Positions 15,172 through 20,553 of a stretch of 20,553 bases of DNA are shown one piece after another (position 1 is the stretch's first letter; every line of letters starts with the position of its first letter). The notes beneath the pieces were generated by a model. That model saw nothing but the letters and a program-made list of their open reading frames with translations. It was not told the origin of the DNA and searched no databases. Source of the DNA: Anaerolineales bacterium (GTDB taxonomy: Bacteria > Chloroflexota > Anaerolineae > Anaerolineales > E44-bin32); assembly GCA_023250385.1 (NCBI GenBank), contig JAHFAU010000003.1:14268-34820 (forward strand), given 5' to 3'. The position numbers and the translations under genes were made by a program.

Positions 15172-15853
15172 GCGAAGTCTCCAAGCGATACCCCACTCCC
15201 CAGACTGTGATCAGATGGCGGGGCCGGGCCGGATCGGGCTCGACCTTTTCCCGCAGGTGGCGCACATGGACGGTGACTGTGGAGGCGTCCCCTGCGAACT
15301 CTTCCCCCCACACGCCATCCAGCAGCCGCTCGCGAGTGAAAACCTGGCCTGGGTGACTGGCCAAGAACCACAACAAGTCAAATTCGCGGGCGGTCAGTCT
15401 GACCTCCCGCTCGCTCACCCGGACGGTGCGCGACTCGGAGTCCATTTCGACCTCGCCGAATTGGATTCGCTTGGCTTCGGCAGGTGCTGCCCGCCGCAAG
15501 ACCGCGTGGATCCGCGACACGAGTTCCCGCGGGCTGAAGGGCTTCGAAATGTAGTCGTCCGCGCCCAAATCTAACCCGCGTACCCGGTCGCTGGTTTCGC
15601 CCCGGGCGGTCAGCATGATGACTGGAACGCCAGAGCGCTGGCGCAGCTGGCGGGTGAGCGTGAGTCCATCGATCCCGGGCAGCATCAAGTCCATTACCAC
15701 CAAATCCGGCTCCTGCTCGGCGATGGCTTCCAGGGCTGCGTAGCCATCGACAGCCTCCCGCACCTCGAATCCTTCCCGCTCCAGATAGCGCCGGATGACC
15801 TCTCGGATCGTGCCTTCATCTTCAACCACCAGGATGCGCTTTGCCCCGCTCAT
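15164..15853 (-). CDS. OmpR/PhoB-type response regulator
   Basis: An N-terminal receiver (about 1-120; D55 in VMDLMLPG, acidic E11/D12, switch T, K in ISKPF) is joined to a winged-helix DNA-binding domain (about 130-228; FDLLWFLASHPGQVFTRERLL, then VTVHVRHLREKVE, then GVGYRLE). It is the cognate partner of the overlapping histidine kinase gene. The ATG at 15853 begins directly with SGAKRILVVEDE, the usual distance for the family. A GTG at 15871 in the same frame would add six residues but has no better ribosome site. Targets are unknown; autoregulation is common for the family. Confidence 0.95.
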   Translation of the reverse strand: MSGAKRILVVEDEGTIREVIRRYLEREGFEVREAVDGYAALEAIAEQEPDLVVMDLMLPGIDGLTLTRQLRQRSGVPVIMLTARGETSDRVRGLDLGADDYISKPFSPRELVSRIHAVLRRAAPAEAKRIQFGEVEMDSESRTVRVSEREVRLTAREFDLLWFLASHPGQVFTRERLLDGVWGEEFAGDASTVTVHVRHLREKVEPDPARPRHLITVWGVGYRLETSHG

Positions 15854-15992
15854 GCCCGCATGGGTTGGCACTCATTCGGCGGAGGCCTCATCGCCACCCT
15901 CACTCCCAGTCTCGCCACAAATGCTTAATCCTTTCTTACCGCGAGTTGAGCGGCTGACGAGTTCGCCGCCCGGACCCGTCGGGCCATGCCGT

Positions 15993-16026
15993 AAAAGAAA
16001 CGCTCTCCCTGGATCGGAGAGCGGTT
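15993..16026 (-). terminator. intrinsic terminator after the ferritin gene
   Basis: On the minus strand an 8-bp stem (CGCTCTCC and GGAGAGCG, 16023-16016 with 16008-16001) closes a 7-nt loop and is followed by TTTCTTTT (16000-15993). An A-run before the stem can pair with part of the T-run. It lies about 60 nt after the ferritin stop. Confidence 0.8.
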
Positions 16027-16084
16027 TGACCGGTAGTCGGCTGCCTGCCGCGCGGCGCCGGGGAGCGATGTCCGGGATTCGAGC

Positions 16085-16585
16085 TTACTCGTCGCCTTGG
16101 GGATCGCCACGGCGGGAGAGAGCGGCTTCCACCAGCAAAATCTGATCCCCGGCACGGCGGACTGTGTTCAGCAGCTCGTTCATCGTCGAGACTTCCTCGA
16201 TCTGTTCCGTGGCGAACCAGCTCAAGAACTGCAGCGCGGCGTAGTCCTTCTCTCCGGACGCCATCTGCTGAAGAGCATTGATCTGGTCGGTCACCCGTTT
16301 CTCCGAATCAAGCGACAACTGCGCGGCTTGTTCGGCGGACTTGATTTCTTGGGTCGGAGCCGAGACAGCGGGGATTGCCACCTTGCCTCCAGCATCCAGG
16401 ATGTAATGCACAAACTTCAAGGCGTGGCCGCGTTCCTCATCCGACTGGCGAAAGAAGAACCCCGCCAGTTCGGGCAGGTCCTCTCGCCCAAAATGAGCCG
16501 CTACTTGCAGGTACTGATTGGAAGCTCCCAGCTCGCTTCCGATCTGCGCGTTCATCGCTTGATTCAGCTTCTCACTGATTAGCAT
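16085..16585 (-). CDS. non-heme ferritin (iron storage)
   Basis: The four-helix ferritin stores iron as ferric mineral in a 24-mer cage. All ferroxidase ligands are present at a constant offset from E. coli FtnA: E18, E51 and H54 (in DEERGHA), E95, Q128, with the third-site glutamates E127, E130 and E131. Length (166 aa) is normal. The start ATG at 16585 has AGGTGA about 7 nt upstream. It has its own promoter and terminator, so it is monocistronic. I see no clear Fur box. The C-terminus is unusually charged (RRGDPQGDE). Confidence 0.95.
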   Translation of the reverse strand: MLISEKLNQAMNAQIGSELGASNQYLQVAAHFGREDLPELAGFFFRQSDEERGHALKFVHYILDAGGKVAIPAVSAPTQEIKSAEQAAQLSLDSEKRVTDQINALQQMASGEKDYAALQFLSWFATEQIEEVSTMNELLNTVRRAGDQILLVEAALSRRGDPQGDE

Positions 16586-16647
16586 GGGTAGTCACCTATT
16601 CGGAACTGTGGGCGCTCGGGCCAGGGAGCGCGCTCGGCGCGTGATCA

Positions 16648-16678
16648 ATCATACCTCAGGGCCGGAAGCAGGCTTCAA
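16648..16678 (-). promoter_or_regulatory. candidate ferritin promoter
   Basis: On the minus strand TTGAAG (16678-16673) and TATGAT (16653-16648) are separated by 19 bp, slightly long. The box lies about 62 nt before the ferritin ATG, leaving room for a leader with a Shine-Dalgarno. Confidence 0.4.
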
Positions 16679-16687
16679 ACTCCGGCC
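16660..16687. repeat. inverted repeat (7 bp) between the C39 peptidase and ferritin genes
   Basis: GGCCGGA at 16660-16666 pairs with TCCGGCC at 16681-16687 across a 14-nt loop that contains the putative ferritin -35 box. It could be a weak terminator for the peptidase gene or a regulatory stem; there is no U-tract. Confidence 0.3.
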
Positions 16688-16698
16688 TCCGGAAGGCG

Positions 16699-17922
16699 TC
16701 AAGGGCTGGCCCCAACATACTGCAAGGCGTACTGCGCATCGAGGTAGTTCGGGTTGTAGTCCAGCGCCTGGCGGAAATCCGCCACTGCGCCATTGAGATC
16801 GCCCAGCCGGAACCGGGCCCAGCCGCGCCAGAGCAGCGATTCCTCGGACTTGTAAGTGCGATACAGAGTGGCCTCCGACAGGTCGATCACGTCCTGGAAC
16901 CGGCCCTGATTGAAGTAGGCGATGTAGGGGCCGAACTGGTAGCGGGTGAACCGCCAGGGCACTCCGATGGACAGTGCGTTGTCAAAGGCGGTGGCCGCCT
17001 CGCCATAGCGTTCAAAGTAGATCAGGTTGGTGCCCAGGTTGAACCAGGCGTACGGATCCTGTGGATTCGCCTCGATCTCGGCCTGCGCCGTTTCGATTGC
17101 TTCGGCCCGATTGGTGGCCGGATCGGAATCGCTCCCGAGCAGGTCCTGGAACCTGGCGTCCTCGCCGGCCGGGTACACGACAAGATAGACCCGATTGAAT
17201 GCCCTCCAGCCGTCGTCCAGTTCAGCATACGAGATCTGTCGGTCCGGCCCGCCGGCGCCGGGGTTGGTGTCTTGTCCGACAAAAACCTGACGCGTCTCGT
17301 CATAGCCGGTCAGCAGCAAGTAGTGCCCGGCCCAGCCCCCACCGCCGTCTCCCGCTCCTAGAATGAAACCTTTCTCGACAATCACCGGCAGCCCGGCCGC
17401 CAGCAGGCCCTTCAGCTGATCGATCGTTCCATCCACCCGGAAGTCGGCATTGAGCCAGCCGGCTTGGGTCCGCACGTAATACACCAGTTCTTCGACGTTG
17501 ACGTTCTTGTCACCTCGATCCGGCTTCAGCAATTCGGAAATGGTGAACTGGTCACCGCTCCAACCGTAGTAGCGCAGACCGAGGGCCAGGGTCGCCGGGC
17601 CGCAGTTGTTCCAGTCCTGCTTTTCCCAGCGCGGCGCGGGGAGCGTTACCGAGGCCGGCAGCGGGGTCGGGGTGGAGGTTGGCGGAGCAGGCGAGGTGGG
17701 GCGCGGAGTGCCGGTTGGCAGCCGGATCGGGAGCAGCTCCCCGGCCACTGCCCCCGCGGGGGTCGGCACCGTGTCTCCCGGGTGCAGCCAGCCGCGCACG
17801 ATCCCCGAGAACGCGTCCAGGCGCCACTCCAAATTGAACTGGACCGGCGGAAGCCGATAAGTCAGCCAAAACAGAGCTGCAGCCGCCGTCCCTCCGGCGG
17901 TGAACCAGAGCAGCCTTTTCAC
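16699..17922 (-). CDS. extracytoplasmic C39-like cysteine peptidase fused to TPR repeats
   Basis: An N-terminal signal/TM helix (about 4-21) and a Thr/Pro-rich linker (about 68-96) precede a papain-like C39-type domain (about 98-250). Its oxyanion-hole glutamine is Q102, the catalytic cysteine C107 is in DWNNCGPATLAL, the histidine H200 in GHYLLLTGYD and the aspartate D218 in GQDTN. The C-terminal region (about 268-405) holds TPR-like repeats, clearest in YAWFNLGTNLIYFERYGEAA and NGAVADFRQALDYNP. A role in processing or binding extracytoplasmic peptides is likely; there is no adjacent ABC transporter or peptide gene as in bacteriocin systems. The start is GTG at 17922, 9 nt after an extended -10 box and without a Shine-Dalgarno. 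Confidence 0.9.
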   Translation of the reverse strand: MKRLLWFTAGGTAAAALFWLTYRLPPVQFNLEWRLDAFSGIVRGWLHPGDTVPTPAGAVAGELLPIRLPTGTPRPTSPAPPTSTPTPLPASVTLPAPRWEKQDWNNCGPATLALGLRYYGWSGDQFTISELLKPDRGDKNVNVEELVYYVRTQAGWLNADFRVDGTIDQLKGLLAAGLPVIVEKGFILGAGDGGGGWAGHYLLLTGYDETRQVFVGQDTNPGAGGPDRQISYAELDDGWRAFNRVYLVVYPAGEDARFQDLLGSDSDPATNRAEAIETAQAEIEANPQDPYAWFNLGTNLIYFERYGEAATAFDNALSIGVPWRFTRYQFGPYIAYFNQGRFQDVIDLSEATLYRTYKSEESLLWRGWARFRLGDLNGAVADFRQALDYNPNYLDAQYALQYVGASP

Positions 17923-17931
17923 GGGTTGGCG

Positions 17932-17940
17932 ATTATATCA
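17932..17940 (-). promoter_or_regulatory. extended -10 promoter of the C39 peptidase gene, probably leaderless
   Basis: TGA followed by a perfect TATAAT (17937-17932) lies 9 nt before the GTG at 17922. The expected start site would leave a leader of 2-3 nt. The -35 region would fall on the inverted repeat at 17954-17969. Confidence 0.55.
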
Positions 17941-17953
17941 ACCGACGGCTGGG

Positions 17954-17969
17954 TCGAGCCGTGGCTCGA
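17954..17969. repeat. inverted repeat in the divergent promoter region
   Basis: TCGAGCC (17954-17960) and GGCTCGA (17963-17969) form a perfect 7-bp inverted repeat with a 2-nt centre, overlapping the -35 position of the minus-strand promoter. It may be an operator half of the region's control. Confidence 0.45.
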
Positions 17970-17976
17970 TCGGCCG

Positions 17977-17997
17977 GGCTTAAGAGTCTCTTAAGCC
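17977..17997. promoter_or_regulatory. perfect 21-bp palindrome, candidate operator
   Basis: GGCTTAAGAG at 17977-17986 is repeated as its exact complement at 17988-17997 around a single central T. It lies in the 132-bp gap between two divergent genes, upstream of both promoters. A perfect dyad with 10-bp arms and no U-tract points to a dimeric regulator's binding site rather than a terminator. The regulator is not identified. Confidence 0.6.
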
Positions 17998-18029
17998 TTG
18001 CGGCCTACCCTGGGGCCGTTGATCTGAGC

Positions 18030-18035
18030 GATAAT
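18030..18035 (+). promoter_or_regulatory. candidate -10 box for the molybdenum enzyme gene
   Basis: GATAAT lies 19 nt before the GTG at 18055, and the Shine-Dalgarno CGGAGGCG is between them. No matching -35 box is evident, so an activator at the palindrome upstream is conceivable. Confidence 0.35.
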
Positions 18036-18054
18036 TGCCCATCGGAGGCGTACA

Positions 18055-19644
18055 GTGAAATCCACAAAGCTTGTTACGGCGGCGGGCCTTGGAGCGCTCA
18101 CCACCTTCCCGGTTCTGGCGCTCAGCTATCTCGGCGAGCGGCTGGCCGGCCTGCCCTTTCTGGCCTTCGATTTGTTCGACTGGTTGGCCCGGGTCCTGCC
18201 CGGCAGGCTGCTCACGTTCGGGATCGACTCCATGGTCGGCCTGATCAACCTGGTGAAGATCGGCCCCACGGCGGTCGTCGCCAAAGCTTCGGAGCAGGGA
18301 TTGGCGCTCCTGCTGTTCTTGGGCATCGGTGCCGGGTTTGGCCTGCTGCTCGGCGTACTCGGGCGGCGCAAGCCGGAGCAGCTCAGCGCCTACGCAGTCC
18401 GCGGTGGGGCGTTGTTGTTCTTCGCGCTGTGGCTGATTTCCGCCAGCCTGGGGACCGCCCGGGCCGGGCTTTTGATCAGCGGATTGTGGCTCGCGGGCCT
18501 GCTGGTGGGCTGGGGATGGACTCTAAGCTGGCTGATTCAACGCGCCGGCTCGGCGCTGGCGTCCGAACCCTCCTCTCCGATCAGCCGGCGGACCTTCATC
18601 CGGATCACCGCCGGCGGGGTGGGCGCGATCTCGGTCGGAGCCTGGGGGCTCGGCCGAGTCTTTGGGGGAGAGCCGTCTTCGGCGCCGGCTACTGTGGCCA
18701 GCGACACCACGGGCGCGGTGGACTCACCGCCGCCCGAAGTCTTGGCGGCCCGTATCGAGCCGGCCCCCGGGACTCGGACCGAGATCACGTCTAACGAGAC
18801 GTTCTACCGGATTGATATCAATACTCGCAAGCCCGTGCTGGATCCGGCGAGTTGGAGATTGGAGCTGGGTGGATTGGTGGACTCCCCGCTCAGCCTCAGC
18901 CTCGACGAGCTGCGGGCCATGCCGGCGGTCAGCTACTACCACACCCTGTCCTGCATCTCCAATCCGATTGGCGGCGACCTGATCAGCACTACTCGCTGGA
19001 CTGGGGTTCGGGTGATGGACGTGCTGGAGTTGGCCGGAATGCAATCGAACGCGCAGGAGCTCTACATCGAGTCGGCCGATGGGTTTTACGAAAGCGTCGA
19101 GATGGCCGACTTGCTGGATCAGCGCACCATCCTCGCCTACGAAATGAACGGGACCCCGCTACCCCACGAGCACGGCTACCCACTGCGGATCATCATCCCC
19201 AACCGCTACGGGATGAAGCAGCCCAAGTGGATTGTCAATATGGAAGTGATCGACTACGAAGGACAAGGCTACTGGGTCGAACGCGGCTGGAGCGCGGAGG
19301 CCTTTGTCCGAACGACCTCGGTGGTCGACGCAGTCGCCCGCGCGGCGGTCGATGAGGCAGCCGGCACGTTGCCAGTTGGCGGGATCGCCTATGCCGGCGC
19401 GTTAGGGATTAGCTCGGTCGAGGTCCAGGTAGACGACCAGCCGTGGGCGGAGGTTCAACTGCGGGCACCGACCCTCAGCGGGCTCACCTGGGTCCAATGG
19501 CGCTACGACTGGCCGATCGAACGGGGCCGGCACACATTTCGAGTGCGCGCCATCAATGCCAAAGGCGACCCACAAATCGAAACCCGGGCCGGGGTTCGCC
19601 CGGATGGAGCCACCGGCCTGCACGAGCTCAAGGTCACGATCTAG
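18055..19644 (+). CDS. membrane-anchored sulfite oxidase-type molybdopterin oxidoreductase
   Basis: The 529-residue protein has an N-terminal membrane part of about four helices (around 7-25, 84-103, 117-131, 137-161). Then comes a twin-arginine stretch SRRTFIRI (177-184) with a hydrophobic segment (about 185-200). The extracytoplasmic Mo-cofactor domain (about 245-420) follows, with the cofactor-ligating cysteine C300 in HTLSCISNPIGGDLI. The end (about 425-529) is the Ig-like dimerisation domain of the family. It probably oxidises or reduces an oxyanion or sulfur compound at the outer membrane face, with electrons passed to a partner not encoded here. The start is GTG with a clear Shine-Dalgarno (CGGAGGCG). 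No molybdenum cofactor or cytochrome genes are adjacent, so the substrate is open. Confidence 0.9.
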   Translation: MKSTKLVTAAGLGALTTFPVLALSYLGERLAGLPFLAFDLFDWLARVLPGRLLTFGIDSMVGLINLVKIGPTAVVAKASEQGLALLLFLGIGAGFGLLLGVLGRRKPEQLSAYAVRGGALLFFALWLISASLGTARAGLLISGLWLAGLLVGWGWTLSWLIQRAGSALASEPSSPISRRTFIRITAGGVGAISVGAWGLGRVFGGEPSSAPATVASDTTGAVDSPPPEVLAARIEPAPGTRTEITSNETFYRIDINTRKPVLDPASWRLELGGLVDSPLSLSLDELRAMPAVSYYHTLSCISNPIGGDLISTTRWTGVRVMDVLELAGMQSNAQELYIESADGFYESVEMADLLDQRTILAYEMNGTPLPHEHGYPLRIIIPNRYGMKQPKWIVNMEVIDYEGQGYWVERGWSAEAFVRTTSVVDAVARAAVDEAAGTLPVGGIAYAGALGISSVEVQVDDQPWAEVQLRAPTLSGLTWVQWRYDWPIERGRHTFRVRAINAKGDPQIETRAGVRPDGATGLHELKVTI

Positions 19645-19666
19645 CCGATCGAGTTCGTCCTTCTGC

Positions 19667-20311
19667 TCAGTCCACTCTCGACCAGACCGCAATCTGCCAG
19701 ATCCAGCTTCGCTTGTGAAAGGTGCGCCGGAGGCCGTTTGCGGCGAGCACGGCTGCGACCGCCCGATCGCGATGCACGAAGGTGCGGAACGGATTGCGGA
19801 GCAGCCCGTAGTAGAGATTTCCAAAGGTCGAGGCCAGCCGAGTCCACCACGCGTCTCGCGGATACACTATCCCGAGCAGCTTGGTTGCCCGGGCCGAGGC
19901 CAGCCCGACCAGCGATTCCATGTCGTGATAGCAGCAGATCACCCGGTCGAGGGTAACCACGTCGTGGGGCTGGATGGTTTCAGCCACTGCGACGAAGTCG
20001 GCATTCTGAGTGGTTACCTCGGCGCTGAGGCCAAGATGTTCGGCCTCTTCCTTGGCGATTTTTGCGAACGCGCTGGAAGCTTCGACCGCAGTAGAAGATT
20101 TTGCTCCGGCGCGCAGCAGCGCGTGCTGGATCGCTCCGATGCCGCCCCCGATGTCGAGCAGCGTGAGGCCCTCGACGCCCTGGGGCAGGATCGCCTCGAT
20201 TAGGTCCTGGGTCGTGTCGGCCGGGCCGTCCTCTCGGTAGGCCTCTTGCTCGCTCTCGGCCGCCTCTGCGGAAAACTCCCGCTCTATCCCTTCGCACTGG
20301 CAGCAGTCCAT
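19667..20311 (-). CDS. class I SAM-dependent methyltransferase with N-terminal cysteine cluster
   Basis: The nucleotide-binding fold is shown by motif I LLDIGGGIGA (51-60), the acidic ribose-binding E77 after strand 2 (STAVEASSAF), and a motif-IV-like VVTLDRVICCYHD. The protein begins MDCCQCEGIE, with cysteines at 3, 4 and 6, which could bind a metal. Size (214 aa) is that of a small-molecule methyltransferase; the substrate is unknown. The layout is reminiscent of the Mg-protoporphyrin methyltransferase group but I cannot claim that function. A GAGG Shine-Dalgarno precedes the ATG at 20311. It converges with the molybdenum enzyme gene, leaving 22 bp between the stops. Confidence 0.87.
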   Translation of the reverse strand: MDCCQCEGIEREFSAEAAESEQEAYREDGPADTTQDLIEAILPQGVEGLTLLDIGGGIGAIQHALLRAGAKSSTAVEASSAFAKIAKEEAEHLGLSAEVTTQNADFVAVAETIQPHDVVTLDRVICCYHDMESLVGLASARATKLLGIVYPRDAWWTRLASTFGNLYYGLLRNPFRTFVHRDRAVAAVLAANGLRRTFHKRSWIWQIAVWSRVD

Positions 20312-20328
20312 CTCAACCTCGCCCGGCC

Positions 20329-20334
20329 ATTATA
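20329..20334 (-). promoter_or_regulatory. -10 box of the methyltransferase gene
   Basis: A perfect TATAAT (minus strand, 20334-20329) lies 17 nt before the ATG at 20311, with the ribosome site CGAGG between. No clear -35 box. Confidence 0.45.
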
Positions 20335-20381
20335 GGCCCCCCCATTGGGACTTTCATGGGACAGGTTTGGTGATCGAAACA

Positions 20382-20390
20382 TGCTAGACT
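20382..20390 (+). promoter_or_regulatory. extended -10 promoter of the 2H-like gene, probably leaderless
   Basis: TGC followed by TAGACT (20385-20390) is exactly 9 nt before a GTG at 20400, the same spacing as at uvrC and the C39 peptidase gene. No Shine-Dalgarno is present. Confidence 0.45.
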
Positions 20391-20399
20391 CGGCCCGAA

Positions 20400-20553
20400 G
20401 TGGAAATGGAAAGCGCCCTGCTTATCATTGCACCCAAGCCGGTCCAAGCTTTTGCCTACCCGCTGCGCGAAGAGTACGACCCGAAGTCCTTTGCCAAAGT
20501 ACCGGCCCACATTACCCTGTTCTACCCCTTCGTGCCGGCTGCATTGGCCGAGG
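20400..20553 (+). CDS. 2H phosphoesterase / 2'-5' RNA ligase-like protein, partial (3' end beyond window)
   Basis: The frame is open to the right edge. The N-terminus MESALLIIAPKP, then KVPAHITLFYPFVP, contains the first H-x-T motif of 2H phosphoesterases with the typical hydrophobic surroundings; the second H-x-T would be outside the window. Members hydrolyse or transfer 2',3'-cyclic phosphate ends of RNA or nucleotides. GTG at 20400 is chosen over the in-frame ATG at 20406 because of its 9-nt distance to the -10 box, but either is possible. With half the motif pair missing, the family call is moderate. Confidence 0.6.
   Translation, partial: MEMESALLIIAPKPVQAFAYPLREEYDPKSFAKVPAHITLFYPFVPAALAE

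Noticed and set aside
15872..15992. Possible promoter of the two-component operon
   Set aside because: Several A/T-rich hexamers occur, but none has a convincing -10/-35 pair or spacing to the start codon.
20341..20372. Repeated TGGGAC and CCCAT/ATGGG near the 2H-like gene, considered as an operator
   Set aside because: Arms are only 5-6 bp and the arrangement is not symmetrical, so chance is a fair explanation.

Overview
The window is GC-rich and densely packed, with only short intergenic gaps and no sign of mobile elements, CRISPR or RNA genes. Gene content suggests a member of the Chloroflexota, perhaps Anaerolineae-like. The clues are a MutL-type ASKHA protein in an envelope operon, extracellular linkers of the 'NTPTPTP' kind, an LPXTG-like C-terminus on a threonine-rich membrane protein, and a stand-alone Rab-like small GTPase. 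This assignment is an inference from gene style, not a marker-gene result.

Layout. (a) 1-2626, minus strand: UvrC, then a single-domain response regulator, then an OsmC-family peroxide/thiol protein cut by the left edge. (b) 2747-5489, plus strand: a phosphohexomutase, then a two-gene module of an unrecognised protein and a Ras/Rab-type GTPase. A strong hairpin at 5499-5527 separates these from the next block. (c) 5549-13248, minus strand: an eight-gene run with tiny gaps or 4-nt overlaps. In transcription order it encodes a 76-aa protein, a two-TM protein, a polytopic protein, a zinc-ribbon/'PxWL'-repeat membrane protein, another polytopic protein, a MutL-like ASKHA ATPase, a probable barrel-sandwich/KOW protein, and a Thr/Pro-rich LPTTG surface protein. 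(d) 13376-15853, minus strand: an OmpR-type regulator, a HAMP histidine kinase and a thioredoxin-like lipoprotein, all overlapping. (e) 16085-17922, minus strand: ferritin with its own terminator, and a C39-like peptidase fused to TPRs. (f) 18055-20553: a membrane-anchored sulfite-oxidase-type molybdenum enzyme (plus), a SAM methyltransferase (minus), and the start of a 2H phosphoesterase/RNA-ligase-like gene (plus), cut by the right edge.

The most likely undescribed system is block (c). A cytosolic ATPase related to the glutamate mutase-associated protein MutL is tied to several membrane proteins with no B12 mutase nearby. It looks like an envelope machine whose cytosolic face carries a zinc ribbon and an array of short tryptophan motifs. 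The GTPase module in (b) is a second candidate, resembling in layout the bacterial MglA/MglB or eukaryotic GTPase/longin-roadblock pairs.

Regulation. Four genes have an extended -10 box (TGnTANANT) only 7-9 nt before the start codon and no Shine-Dalgarno, which suggests leaderless transcripts. Others have clear Shine-Dalgarno sequences. The divergent region 17923-18054 holds a perfect 21-bp palindrome that looks like an operator. All functional calls come from reading motifs by eye; no database search was possible.
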